Positions 7,696 through 16,842 of a stretch of DNA of 64,000 nt are shown here, one piece after another (position 1 is the stretch's first letter; the number at the start of each line of letters is the position of its first letter). The translations under genes were made by a program, and so were the position numbers. The notes beneath the pieces were generated by a model, which had not been told where the DNA came from, searched no databases, and worked only from the letters and a program-made list of their open reading frames with translations. The DNA is from Endozoicomonas sp965232255 (GTDB lineage Bacteria > Pseudomonadota > Gammaproteobacteria > Pseudomonadales > Endozoicomonadaceae): NCBI GenBank assembly GCA_965232255.1, contig OZ246962.1:3658001-3722000 (forward strand), in the 5' to 3' direction.

Positions 7696-8322
7696 TCAAC
7701 GGCGTTTGCTGACAGAACTGCCTTTTTTCTCTTGACCTTTTTTCTCTTGACCTTTTTTCTCTTGACCTTTTTTCTCTTCCGGCGCATTGAACATCAGGTA
7801 TAACTCCATCAACACTTCCGGAATCTGGCTGCACATATCTTCTGTCAGCTTGCCATCCTTGCGCATCTGTTGAAATTCCGGCTCGTCATCAAATAGGCCA
7901 GAGGCCAGCATAACCGGCAGTAGTAACTCACAAACTTCCTGCTCATCGCTGACAAACCAGTCCTGTTCATTAACGAAGTGCGCCACCATAAACCCCGTGC
8001 ACCAGCGGGCCAGGGCTTCATCGTCATGATCCTCAAGCTCTGCTTCGCAGGAGAGGGTGAAGCCTTCCTCTTCATTGTTAAAGCCGCGATCAATGTCCGT
8101 TTGCATGGCAGCAATCAGGCGGTTCAATTCGCGGGCGGTAGCATCTGGAAGGGTAATGGGAGCATCGAAAATCTGTTCGTTGCGATCCTGCTCCGATAGC
8201 CCGGCAGGGCGTATAGTCAAGGCAGTCAGAAAACCGTGGAGGCCGTGGTAATCAAGAGTGCCATCATTCTGTTCTATGTACGGCTGGAGCAGTGTCGTCA
8301 CAGAAGCGCGGGTGTTGGACAT
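7696..8322 (-). CDS. UPF0149 (YgfB-like) family protein with Lys-rich repeat tail
   Basis: 208 residues. The ATG at 8320-8322 has AGGAA 7 bases upstream; a TTG five codons earlier is less likely. The body matches the UPF0149/YgfB family: LHGFLTAL near the N-terminus, then acidic helices with CTGFMVAHF and LLPVMLASGLFDDE. No SEC-C zinc motif is present. Members are cytosolic proteins of poorly defined role; YgfB in Pseudomonas acts in gene regulation. The C-terminus carries four EKKGQ-type pentapeptides followed by SSVSKRR, encoded by a 15-bp tandem repeat, which is not a family feature. It is divergent from the PPxY gene. Confidence 0.85.
   Translation of the reverse strand: MSNTRASVTTLLQPYIEQNDGTLDYHGLHGFLTALTIRPAGLSEQDRNEQIFDAPITLPDATARELNRLIAAMQTDIDRGFNNEEEGFTLSCEAELEDHDDEALARWCTGFMVAHFVNEQDWFVSDEQEVCELLLPVMLASGLFDDEPEFQQMRKDGKLTEDMCSQIPEVLMELYLMFNAPEEKKGQEKKGQEKKGQEKKGSSVSKRR
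7721..7780. repeat. Four 15-bp tandem repeats in the UPF0149 gene
   Basis: Unit CCTTTTTTCTCTTGA at 7721-7735, 7736-7750 and 7751-7765, with a fourth unit differing at its last two bases (7766-7780). It encodes the EKKGQ pentads. Copy-number changes would keep the reading frame. Confidence 0.9.
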
Positions 8323-8628
8323 GAGGGATTCCTGCAAATGTAAGCCGCAATTCTACTCTGCCTTGGATGCAGATAAAAGCAGTGACTAACGCCTTGATCG
8401 GAAAGAAGTTTTTGAAAGCCGCAAGCGTTCATGGGAATGGCGTGAACGGCAGTCAGCCCCAAGCGAATTTAATTGCAATCTGGCTGGCAACAACAATAAA
8501 CATAAAACCCGATCAATTTTCGGTTGAGTTGGGGGTGTCCGGATACTTTCTCCCGTGGATGGAACCAACTTACTAACTTACAGGTCAAACATCAAAATCA
8601 TTTCCACAGCATATTATTTCGACAGTTC

Positions 8629-8688
8629 ATTGCTGGTAACAGAATTGCTGGTAACAGAATTGCTGGTAACAAAATTGCAGGTAACGGA
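8629..8688. repeat. Four 15-bp tandem repeats abutting the start of the PPxY gene
   Basis: Unit ATTGCTGGTAACAGA at 8629-8643 and 8644-8658, ATTGCTGGTAACAAA at 8659-8673 and ATTGCAGGTAACGGA at 8674-8688. The array ends one base before the ATG at 8690. If translated from the upstream ATG (8555) it encodes LLVTE pentads. Confidence 0.9.
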
Positions 8689-8689
8689 C

Positions 8690-10093
8690 ATGACCAATCA
8701 GCTAAACAATATCGCCCCTGCGGGAAACGCCTCCTCACCCACAACATCACACCCACAACCACACGCACAACCAGTTGGCGCAGTTGGCGGCAGCGCTTTT
8801 GGTCGAACCATCTCGGGAGCGCCTCCATCCTATGACAGCGTGATGGCCAGTGATTCCAGTTACCCAGTGGCAGCAAACAACGCGCCAAGCCTCCCCACCG
8901 CGATTGCCCAACCGGTCAGCAGTCACCGCACCAATGCTGAACTCCCTCCTGCCTACACGCCGGTGGACTGTTCCTCCTTACTGGACGCTCTGCCCATCGA
9001 CGCTGAACCGGATTACCAAACATGCCTTGATACGCTGTCCATCGCTTATCGGTTTGATTTAGCGGCCCTCGCTGACGCCATTCGTAGTGGCTACTGTCCT
9101 CGGGGGCTGCACGAACCCACTGAGATAATGACGTACAAACTCATCGGGCCTAATACGGTATCTCGCAAGATCCCGGAACTTGAGTCATTGGCAGAACGAT
9201 TGTTCGTACTATTCAAGGCCGGCTGGCGGGATATGAGATTCAGCGGTGAAAAGAACAGACTGGCTTTTATTCTTTGTTTGTACTTTCTCGAACAAAAGGC
9301 ACAACTTGTGACTAGCGCCCTGAAAAAAGATTCTGTCGATAAAAAAGCCGTCGATAAAAAAGCCGACGATGTCTTTATACCTAACCCGGCAGCCTTGGTC
9401 AGAAAGGAGTTTTTCCAGCTTTTTAACCAATTTACCGAGCGGGATAATGTGGCGATTGGAGAACTGCCGCAAAAAATTCAAGACTTCCTTGCTGATGATG
9501 AGCTGGCCGCGCTGCGCGATGACCTGGACTGTGAAGTACCCATTTCCAGTGATGCCAGGTTTTCTCAATTACGTTATCAAGATATTCCCGGCGCCGTGCC
9601 CCAACCCAAACTAAGACCACAATTAGACAACTACAGCCGAACTTATGGCATTAACTTTTTTGATTTGGTTGACACAATTGGTGATGTTCGCGAACTAAGA
9701 AACGGCTTGCCAATACAATATTTAACTTGTCAACTGTTAACAAAACAAAACCCCGGGTTTGACCGGCGCTCATTAAAAAGAGAGCAGCATTTCAAGGATC
9801 GTAATGCCAAGTTTATTATCACGGCCCTGGATCACTATCATGCGGCGGCATTTGCCACATCTGACGCCTTGGCACCGTCTGAAACCAAGAGAAAACAACC
9901 ATATCCAGTACAAGAGTCTTCTGCCAGCGAGCAAAAAAAGGCTGAGATAATGCAAAACTTCATGCAGTTCCTGCTTGATGGCCTGAAGGCAAAGGGCATG
10001 AATAACGTGCGACAGGATTTGACAAAATTTATGGCTATAAACTGGCCTGAGCGCTACATTCCTGCAGCGTACCGCGGTGGTAAAATGCCATGA
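8690..10093 (+). CDS. PPxY-motif protein of unknown function, candidate host-directed effector
   Basis: 467 residues from the ATG at 8690; an in-frame ATG at 8555 would add 45 residues encoding the 15-bp repeats but has no ribosome binding site. AGG at 8679-8681 favours 8690. The Pro/Ser/Ala-rich, likely disordered N-terminus (1-95) has two PPxY motifs: APPSYDSV (PPSY, 45-48) and ELPPAYTPVD (PPAY, 86-89). PPxY binds WW domains of eukaryotic Nedd4-type ubiquitin ligases and is a viral late-domain motif. The rest (about 100-467) is a mostly helical domain I do not recognise, with a Lys/Asp duplication (VDKKAVDKKADD). There is no signal peptide, so any export would need a type III, IV or VI route not seen here. 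The effector role is inferred. Confidence 0.8.
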   Translation: MTNQLNNIAPAGNASSPTTSHPQPHAQPVGAVGGSAFGRTISGAPPSYDSVMASDSSYPVAANNAPSLPTAIAQPVSSHRTNAELPPAYTPVDCSSLLDALPIDAEPDYQTCLDTLSIAYRFDLAALADAIRSGYCPRGLHEPTEIMTYKLIGPNTVSRKIPELESLAERLFVLFKAGWRDMRFSGEKNRLAFILCLYFLEQKAQLVTSALKKDSVDKKAVDKKADDVFIPNPAALVRKEFFQLFNQFTERDNVAIGELPQKIQDFLADDELAALRDDLDCEVPISSDARFSQLRYQDIPGAVPQPKLRPQLDNYSRTYGINFFDLVDTIGDVRELRNGLPIQYLTCQLLTKQNPGFDRRSLKREQHFKDRNAKFIITALDHYHAAAFATSDALAPSETKRKQPYPVQESSASEQKKAEIMQNFMQFLLDGLKAKGMNNVRQDLTKFMAINWPERYIPAAYRGGKMP

Positions 10094-10113
10094 TGTTCCA
10101 TTGAAGAGAGCCA

Positions 10114-10142
10114 CTGCCGCAAGCGTCTAGCTCATGCGGCAG
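10114..10142. terminator. Hairpin between convergent genes
   Basis: CTGCCGCA (10114-10121) and TGCGGCAG (10135-10142) form a perfect 8-bp stem between the PPxY gene and the end of the kinase gene. There is no T-run; the right arm overlaps the kinase 3' end. It may act as a weak bidirectional terminator. Confidence 0.35.
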
Positions 10143-11046
10143 ATTCCAGGATCAATTGCACGCCGGTTAAATAAGCCTGTTGTGCATCCATCAATTCGCT
10201 ACGAATGGACATTTCTTCAAAAGCCAGTTGGTACAGCTCCATCAGCGGCCCACTGCCCACCAACGTGATATCGTCCAGACCCATGGCTTTAATGTCGCGG
10301 AACTCGTGGCCAATCACCAGCCCTGACAGGTAACTGCTGATGTGTTCCACCTCAATCTGATTAAACAGTCGGCGGGTACTGACGCTGTACAGCACTCTGG
10401 ACAAACAACCGGCTTTCAGCGATGTCCTGACGCCAGTCATAAAGTCAATTGGTGACATTTTTTGCTCAACACCGCCATGACAGCGCCCCGTGTACCAGCA
10501 CAGGGATGACTGTTCATCAAGCAAACGGTACAGTTCGCCAGTAATGTAAGTCGTCAGTTGGGTAATTTTGTTGTCGCTTACCCTGACTAGCTTGGTGTGC
10601 TCGCCGCGCCGGAGTATCCAGCCATCGCTGATTTGTGTACCAATGATGCTGACTTCTTCTCCTCTCAGCGCTTCCGGGTAATCGTTGCCGGTATGCAGCA
10701 CGCCGGGGATTATGGCAACATTTTTCAGCTGGTTAGTGGCCACCTGTACTATGCCCTGTTGGATATCAGTGCGCGTACAGGGTGTGCGTACGGGCGCCAC
10801 TTCCAGCCAACCCTCCCGGGCACCGACCAGACCTGTAAGAATGATTGGAAACTCACCGTGGGTTGCCAGCCAGGGATCAACTATCGCTTTCAGCGCTGCC
10901 TCAAAGGCACCGTCCATAATCTGTAAAACGCCCTGATCACCGGTTTTGCTGTCTACAAGAGTGGCCTTTTTCAACAAAAAAGCCTGATAACGTTGCGCAC
11001 CCCAGTCAATTACGGCCAAGGTCTGGCCAGAGGAAAAGATACTCAT
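10132..11046 (-). CDS. dgoK: 2-dehydro-3-deoxygalactonokinase
   Basis: 304 residues. It phosphorylates 2-keto-3-deoxy-D-galactonate in the De Ley-Doudoroff route of galactose/galactonate breakdown. Alignable family blocks are the N-terminal phosphate loop region (AVIDWGAQRYQAFLL), LTGLVGAREGW, IIPGV, LRGEEVSIIG (family RGEE), TGELYRLL and YLSGLVIGHE near the C-terminus. Length fits the family (about 290-300). It stands alone: no aldolase, dehydratase or regulator gene adjoins it. The 225 bases between it and the divergent glnD show no clear operator. Divergence from the E. coli enzyme (for example RRGEHTK in place of the family GTH) leaves the exact sugar acid open. Confidence 0.82.
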   Translation of the reverse strand: MSIFSSGQTLAVIDWGAQRYQAFLLKKATLVDSKTGDQGVLQIMDGAFEAALKAIVDPWLATHGEFPIILTGLVGAREGWLEVAPVRTPCTRTDIQQGIVQVATNQLKNVAIIPGVLHTGNDYPEALRGEEVSIIGTQISDGWILRRGEHTKLVRVSDNKITQLTTYITGELYRLLDEQSSLCWYTGRCHGGVEQKMSPIDFMTGVRTSLKAGCLSRVLYSVSTRRLFNQIEVEHISSYLSGLVIGHEFRDIKAMGLDDITLVGSGPLMELYQLAFEEMSIRSELMDAQQAYLTGVQLILESAA

Positions 11047-11271
11047 GGGACGTATTACTCACGATTCAGTGCAATACCGGTTGGCAGGCAACGACTGACG
11101 GGCAATGATCGCTAACAGATCATCGTCGTTGATCAGGCGCTATCACTTACGCGCCACCATTATCTCACGCGCCTCCATTATAGTTAGTACTGATTTTTTT
11201 CCCTAATCCTTTTAATATGTGGCCAGCACTCAACTTGTCACCCGGCTCTAACAGAACGCCGCCAATCAATA

Positions 11272-13980
11272 ATGAATCAGTCATTTGCAAAAATTCCCGC
11301 CGCCATGCGGAACACTCTGTTTGACAAAGGCCAGTTCCGAGCCGACCTGACCATCGTCAGCAACCCGGTACTGGCCTATAAAAAGTGCCTGAAAGCAGCC
11401 ACCAGCAAAATGGACGCCTGGTTTGTCGCGGGTATGGCCGTTGAAGACCTGGTACTACTCCGGGCCTGGTTTATTGACCAGATGCTACGTTTGGCCTGGG
11501 AGCACCTGGACTGGAGCCGGGGTTGTGAGGTGGCCCTGTTGGCCGTTGGTGGGTATGGGCGGGGAGAGCTTCATCCTGAGTCCGATATCGATATTCTGAT
11601 CCTACTGGCCGAAGATCACTATCAGCAGCACCATGAGGCCATAGAGCGCTTTTTGACCCTACTCTGGGACATGGGCCTGAAAGTAGGCTCCAGCGTTCGC
11701 TCCCTCGATGAGTGCACCCGTCAGGCCGCCCGAGATGTGACCATCATCACCAACCTGATGGAGTCCCGGGTTATTTGCGGTGCGGCCAGTTTGCACGAAC
11801 AACTGCTACAGCGCATTGACAGCAGCCTTATGTGGCCAAGTAAAGCCTACCTGCAAGCCAAGTTTGACGAGCAGCGTACACGACACAAAAAGTACAACGA
11901 CACCGAGTACGATCTGGAACCCAATATCAAAAGCTCACCTGGCGGTCTGAGGGATCTGCACATGCTGGGCTGGGTAGTGCGCCGACACTATGGCACCCAC
12001 GATTTGGCCGAACTACAGCAATTGGGTTTTCTCAGCAGCGGCGAACAGCAGCAACTGCAACACTGCCGGGCGTTTCTCTGGCAAGTCCGCTGGGCCCTAC
12101 ACCGTCTGGCTGGGCGTTGCGAAGATCGTCTGCTGTTTGACCACCAGCGCACCCTGGCCAGTCAATTTGGCTACCGCGATCGCAAGGGAGCCCTGGCTGT
12201 CGAACAGTTTATGCAGCGCTATTTTCGTACCGTTATGGTGCTTAGCCAGTTAAAGGATTTGCTACTACAGCACTTTGATGACGATATTCTCAGTGCCGAC
12301 ACGCCACAGCAAGTGCGCCCTGTTAATGAGCGCTTTCGGGTGGTAAATCACTACATTGAGGCAGTGGACGACACAGTTTTTGTTCAATATCCACCGGCCA
12401 TACTGGAAATGTTTGTCCTGATCACCCGTGACCAGAGTATCCAGGGCCCTACCGCCGAGACCATTCGGCTGGTTCGGGATCACCAGCGGCTTGTGGACGA
12501 CAATTTCCGTAAGGACCCACGCTGTACCCGATTGTTCCTGGAGTTAATGCGCGCCCCATACGCTCTGACCATCACCCTGAGAAGACTGGCACGTTACGGT
12601 ATTCTCGGGCGTTACCTGCCCGAGTTTGGCCAGATTATCGGACAAATGCAGTATGATCTGTTCCACACTTACACGGTGGACGCTCATACGCTGCTGTTAA
12701 TCAAGTACCTACGCAGTTTTGCCTACCCGGAAAGTACCGAACGTTTTCCCGTGGCTGCCCGGGTGATTCACAAAATCCCCAAACCGGAACTGCTCTATCT
12801 GGCCGGCCTGTACCACGATATTGGCAAGGGACGCGGTGGTGACCACTCGCAGCTCGGTGCCATTGAGGCAAAAAAATTCTGTCGTGTACATGGCCTGAAT
12901 AAAGAAGATACGTCACTGATCGTCTGGCTGGTACAGGAACACCTGACCATGGCCATCACGGCGCAGAAAAAGGATTTGTCTGACCCCTGGGTAATCCAGG
13001 ATTTTGCCCGTCGGGTGGGTACGCGAGAACGACTGAAATATCTTTATCTGCTCACCGTGGCTGACATCAATGCCACCAATCCGAGTCTGTGGAACGGCTG
13101 GCGTGCCTCGCTGTTGCAACAGTTATTCTGGCAAACCCACGGACAACTCAAGCGCGGAGTTGATAACCTGCCGCAAATCAATGAGCAGATTGCCCTGACC
13201 AAACAGCGGGCCATGGCTCTGCTGACACACTTGGGCATCCAGGAAGAGGCCATCTCTTACCTGTGGGACCAGTTTGACGATGAATACTTCCTGCGCCACC
13301 AGAGTGATGAGATCAGCTGGCAGACGGCGGCTATTCTCAGCCATCAGTCAGACGAACCGTTGATCATTATTCCTGAAGTGTCTGACGGCTATGAGCAGCA
13401 AGGGTCAAAGGTGTTTGTCTACACTCGCGACCAAACCAACCTGTTCGCTGCCACGGTAGTGGCCTTTCACCGATTGCATCTGGCTATTCAGGAGGCGCGC
13501 ATTATCACCTCCCGCACTAACTACAGTCTGGACACTTACACGGTTCTGGAAGAAGATGGTTCGGCTATTGGTGCCAATGCCGAGCGCATCGATGAGATCA
13601 AAAGTCATCTGCTGCGCGTCCTGCGCGCTCCGGATAAGTTCCCAGACCTGATCCGGCGTCGTACGCCACGGCGGTTGCGTTATTTCAACCATAAGCCGCA
13701 AGTGGTACTCAGCAGTCAGATCGAGCCTCGGCAAACAGTCCTGGACATTAACGCCACCGACCGACCCGGTCTGTTGGCCTTGATCGGTAAAACCTTCACC
13801 AAGCTCGGACTGCAAGTGCATGGCGCAAAAATTGCCACTTTTGGCGAAAAGGTTGAAGATCGTTTTATCATCGCCGACAGCGCCGGCAAGCCAATCAGCG
13901 ATGCCATTTTTTGCCGACTGATCTGCACTGAATTGCTGAAAGTACTGAAAAAGGTCTCGGGGCTTGACGCCATCGTCTAA
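11272..13980 (+). CDS. glnD: Bifunctional uridylyltransferase/uridylyl-removing enzyme
   Basis: 902 residues, normal for GlnD. This cytosolic glutamine sensor adds UMP to PII proteins under nitrogen limitation and removes it when glutamine is plentiful. Domains in order: nucleotidyltransferase (GGYGRGELHPESDIDIL, about 93-110, with the metal-binding DxD), a helical linker, the HD hydrolase domain (YHDIGKGRGGDHS, from about 514), and two ACT domains (KVFVYTRDQTNLFAAT, about 710; VLDINATDRPGLLALIG, about 823) that sense glutamine. All key motifs are intact. The usual map/dapD neighbours are not beside it; corA follows after 108 bases. Confidence 0.97.
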   Translation: MNQSFAKIPAAMRNTLFDKGQFRADLTIVSNPVLAYKKCLKAATSKMDAWFVAGMAVEDLVLLRAWFIDQMLRLAWEHLDWSRGCEVALLAVGGYGRGELHPESDIDILILLAEDHYQQHHEAIERFLTLLWDMGLKVGSSVRSLDECTRQAARDVTIITNLMESRVICGAASLHEQLLQRIDSSLMWPSKAYLQAKFDEQRTRHKKYNDTEYDLEPNIKSSPGGLRDLHMLGWVVRRHYGTHDLAELQQLGFLSSGEQQQLQHCRAFLWQVRWALHRLAGRCEDRLLFDHQRTLASQFGYRDRKGALAVEQFMQRYFRTVMVLSQLKDLLLQHFDDDILSADTPQQVRPVNERFRVVNHYIEAVDDTVFVQYPPAILEMFVLITRDQSIQGPTAETIRLVRDHQRLVDDNFRKDPRCTRLFLELMRAPYALTITLRRLARYGILGRYLPEFGQIIGQMQYDLFHTYTVDAHTLLLIKYLRSFAYPESTERFPVAARVIHKIPKPELLYLAGLYHDIGKGRGGDHSQLGAIEAKKFCRVHGLNKEDTSLIVWLVQEHLTMAITAQKKDLSDPWVIQDFARRVGTRERLKYLYLLTVADINATNPSLWNGWRASLLQQLFWQTHGQLKRGVDNLPQINEQIALTKQRAMALLTHLGIQEEAISYLWDQFDDEYFLRHQSDEISWQTAAILSHQSDEPLIIIPEVSDGYEQQGSKVFVYTRDQTNLFAATVVAFHRLHLAIQEARIITSRTNYSLDTYTVLEEDGSAIGANAERIDEIKSHLLRVLRAPDKFPDLIRRRTPRRLRYFNHKPQVVLSSQIEPRQTVLDINATDRPGLLALIGKTFTKLGLQVHGAKIATFGEKVEDRFIIADSAGKPISDAIFCRLICTELLKVLKKVSGLDAIV

Positions 13981-14088
13981 TCATCACACCTGTGAATAAC
14001 CGCGCCGGATACACATTCTCGCTACCGATATAAAAGTCACTTATCGTACAATGCCGCGCGATACATCGAACAGCCAAAGGCAATAATC

Positions 14089-15054
14089 ATGATCTATGCC
14101 TACATTGCAATGGGTGGCCCAGAGGACAACCAGTTTACCATTGACCGGGTAACACCGGCGTTTCCTCCTGCACGCAATACGGTCTGGCTGGAAGCCACTG
14201 AGCCTGACGAGGCTGAACGTCTTTGGCTGACCAGCAATTTTCCGGGCTGCCTGCCGGAAGAAGAAGAACTCGGTGAGATTGAAATATCCTCACGTTATTA
14301 CGAAACCGAGAGCGGTATTCATATTCGCACGCTGTTTCCCCATCGCTCTGGCCACGAGCTGCGTAATATCAACGTCGCCTTTAACCTGCGTCCGGACAAA
14401 CTGATTACTTTACAGGACGAGCCAACCGGCCTGTTCCGGCTGATGCGTAAGCATCTGAAAACCGGGCACGTCAAGGCAAAGACGGCACTGGACGTTATTA
14501 TTGCTCTGTTTGACGCCAAGGTTGAGTACCTGGCCGACACGTTGGAAGAGGTTTATGAAGACCTTGAGCAGGTCAGTCAGAACGCACTGTCGGAAAAAAA
14601 TCACGATGTTGATGAGCAGTTGCGTACCATCACCTTGCAAGAGGACTTGAACGGCAAGGTGCGGTTAAATCTGCTCGATACCCAGCGTTCGCTACGCTAC
14701 CTGATGCGTGCCTGCAACCATCTGCTCAACGAAGAGCAGCGTGACACCATTCGGGAGATGCTGCGCGACATTGAATCCCTGACACCCCATACCGGTTTTC
14801 TGTTTGAAAAAATCAACTTTCTGATGGAATCCACCATGGGCTACATCAACCTGGAGCAGAACAATATCATCAAGATTTTCTCGGTGGCTGCGGTAATGTT
14901 TCTACCTCCCACGCTAATCGCCAGCATTTACGGGATGAACTTTAAAGTCATGCCCGAACTGTCCCTGGAATACGGCTACCCAATGGCACTTGGGCTGATG
15001 CTGATGAGCGCCGTAGCTACCTTCTGGTTCTTTAAACGCAAGGGCTGGTTGTGA
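14089..15054 (+). CDS. corA: Magnesium/cobalt transport protein CorA
   Basis: 321-residue inner-membrane divalent-cation channel. It aligns well with E. coli CorA through most of its length: LRDIESLTPHTGFLFEKINF, NIIKIFSVAAVMFLPPTLIAS, the selectivity motif GMN in YGMNF (about residue 281), MPEL, and the C-terminal FKRKGWL. The N-terminal cytoplasmic domain is acidic and two transmembrane helices lie at the C-terminus. AAGG stands 9 bases before the ATG. It is probably a single-gene unit, ending at a possible hairpin before brnQ. Confidence 0.96.
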   Translation: MIYAYIAMGGPEDNQFTIDRVTPAFPPARNTVWLEATEPDEAERLWLTSNFPGCLPEEEELGEIEISSRYYETESGIHIRTLFPHRSGHELRNINVAFNLRPDKLITLQDEPTGLFRLMRKHLKTGHVKAKTALDVIIALFDAKVEYLADTLEEVYEDLEQVSQNALSEKNHDVDEQLRTITLQEDLNGKVRLNLLDTQRSLRYLMRACNHLLNEEQRDTIREMLRDIESLTPHTGFLFEKINFLMESTMGYINLEQNNIIKIFSVAAVMFLPPTLIASIYGMNFKVMPELSLEYGYPMALGLMLMSAVATFWFFKRKGWL

Positions 15055-15129
15055 ATCTGCTGGCCACGCCTGTATCTTGTCGAATCACCGGCTTCCACTT
15101 TCCCGGATAGCGTCCATACTGGAAACTGG

Positions 15130-15155
15130 CAGTTTGTACCCACAAACTGTTTCTT
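15130..15155 (+). terminator. Possible terminator between corA and brnQ
   Basis: CAGTTTGT (15130-15137) and ACAAACTG (15142-15149) form a perfect 8-bp stem with a 4-base loop, followed by TTTCTT. The stem is short and AT-rich, so termination is likely but not strong. Confidence 0.5.
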
Positions 15156-15242
15156 CGGGGTTTATTTCGTGTAAACATTTCCGGTAACAAAAACAGCAGA
15201 TCCCGAAAAATACAACAACAAGGGATCCAGGAAGCTGAAAGC

Positions 15243-16586
15243 ATGAAACAAAAGCTGAGTTGGCAAAATACGGTTGGCATGGGCTTTATGGTCTTTGCCA
15301 TGTTTCTTGGCGCTGGCAACCTTATTTTCCCACCCATGGTTGGCCAACTGGCTGGCACTAATATGTGGTATGCTGCCGTCGGCTTTCTGGTCACCGGGGT
15401 CGGGTTGCCACTGCTGGGAATCGTCGCTATCTCGCGAGCCGGAGGTGGCTTTAACGAGATCAGTGGCGAGCTGCCCAGACCTCTCATCATTCTCCTCGGG
15501 ACCTTCATCTACCTGATTATCGGGCCTTTGTACGCAGTACCGCGTACCGCACTGGTCTCTTTTGAAGTAGGTCTGCTGCCCTTTTTGCCAGAAGCCGGTG
15601 CGCTCAGCCAGCTTGGCTTTAGCGTCGTCTTTTTCGGGCTGTCCTGGTATCTTTGCATCCGCCCCGGCACATTGCTGGAGTCGGTAGGAGAATTGATCAC
15701 GCCGGCACTCATTGCCCTATTGATTGTACTTGGTCTGGCACCGGTTTTTATGCCCCTGGGTGAACCTGGTAATGCCACAGGCGCTTACACTGAAGTGCCC
15801 TTTATCAGGGGTTTCCTCGAAGGGTATATGACCATGGACACCCTGGCGGCGCTGATGTTCGGTATCGTCATCATCACTAACCTGAAGTCCCACGGCATCA
15901 CCGACAAAGCCAGTCTGTGCCACTACAGCATCATCACCGGTTTTATCGCTGCCATCGGACTGGCGCTGGTGTATCTTTCCTTATTTTATCTCGGTGCGAC
16001 CAGCCGCGATGTGGCGCCGGCCCCGGAAAATGGCGGCCAGATTCTCACCCAGTACGTACAGGCGCTGTTTGGCACTGCCGGTACCGCATTGCTGGCAGTC
16101 GTGGTAACGCTGGCCTGCCTGACCACCGCCATTGGCTGCATTACCGCCGCCAGCGAGTACTTTGATGGGATGCTGACCAAGGTCAGTTACCGCACCATTG
16201 TCACCGTAATCAGCCTGGTCTGTGTTTGTTTTGCCAATATGGACCTGAATGAGATTATTGCGCTGTTCCTGCCGGTGCTGTTAATTCTCTATCCCTTATC
16301 CATAGCTCTGATCTTTCTGGGTCTGATTCGGGACTGGCTGCCCAATCCAGTCTTAAGCTACCGCTGGACGCTGGCTACAGCCCTGCTCATGAGCGTGGCC
16401 GATGTGCTCAGAGCTAACGAGGCTGCGTGGCTGGAGCCATTCTTGCAGCCACTGTCTCTCATTCCCGGTTATGACGACCATATGCTGTGGTTTTTACCGT
16501 CACTTGTCGTATTTACCGGTACAGTTTTGCTCGGGCTTGTTCGGCCACAGTCATCAGGTCGCCAAAGACCGGAAGACAGTGTTTAG
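15243..16586 (+). CDS. brnQ: Branched-chain amino acid transport system II carrier protein
   Basis: 447-residue, twelve-helix sodium-coupled importer of leucine, isoleucine and valine (LIVCS/BrnQ family). Family hallmarks at the N-terminus are MVFAMFLGAGNLIFPP and GFLVTGVGLPLLGI. Further motifs include GPLYAVPRTALVSFE, MDTLAALMFGIVI and LTTAIGCITAASEYF. The length is standard. AGGAAG upstream of the ATG supports the start. No T-box or leucine attenuator is visible in the 188-base upstream gap. The 256 bases after it (16587-16842) show no gene or clear signal. Confidence 0.96.
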   Translation: MKQKLSWQNTVGMGFMVFAMFLGAGNLIFPPMVGQLAGTNMWYAAVGFLVTGVGLPLLGIVAISRAGGGFNEISGELPRPLIILLGTFIYLIIGPLYAVPRTALVSFEVGLLPFLPEAGALSQLGFSVVFFGLSWYLCIRPGTLLESVGELITPALIALLIVLGLAPVFMPLGEPGNATGAYTEVPFIRGFLEGYMTMDTLAALMFGIVIITNLKSHGITDKASLCHYSIITGFIAAIGLALVYLSLFYLGATSRDVAPAPENGGQILTQYVQALFGTAGTALLAVVVTLACLTTAIGCITAASEYFDGMLTKVSYRTIVTVISLVCVCFANMDLNEIIALFLPVLLILYPLSIALIFLGLIRDWLPNPVLSYRWTLATALLMSVADVLRANEAAWLEPFLQPLSLIPGYDDHMLWFLPSLVVFTGTVLLGLVRPQSSGRQRPEDSV

Positions 16587-16842
16587 CAGTACCAATCGTG
16601 ATTACCAATTGGCAAGCGCAAGTAGATCAAGTAAGCTTCACATTCTTTGTGGTTGCCGATATTTCAGACACTGCCAGCAGTAGGCGGTCTGGGAACAAGA
16701 CTCGCACCAGCAACGGCGGTGAATGGATCTGAAAACGGTTTTTGTCCTCAGTTTCCTCCTGTTCCTGTGGCAACAATTTGCCCAGACCATTCCCTCAGGT
16801 TTCTGTTTCGTCGATGGATTTTACTAATGACAGGCAACAGCA

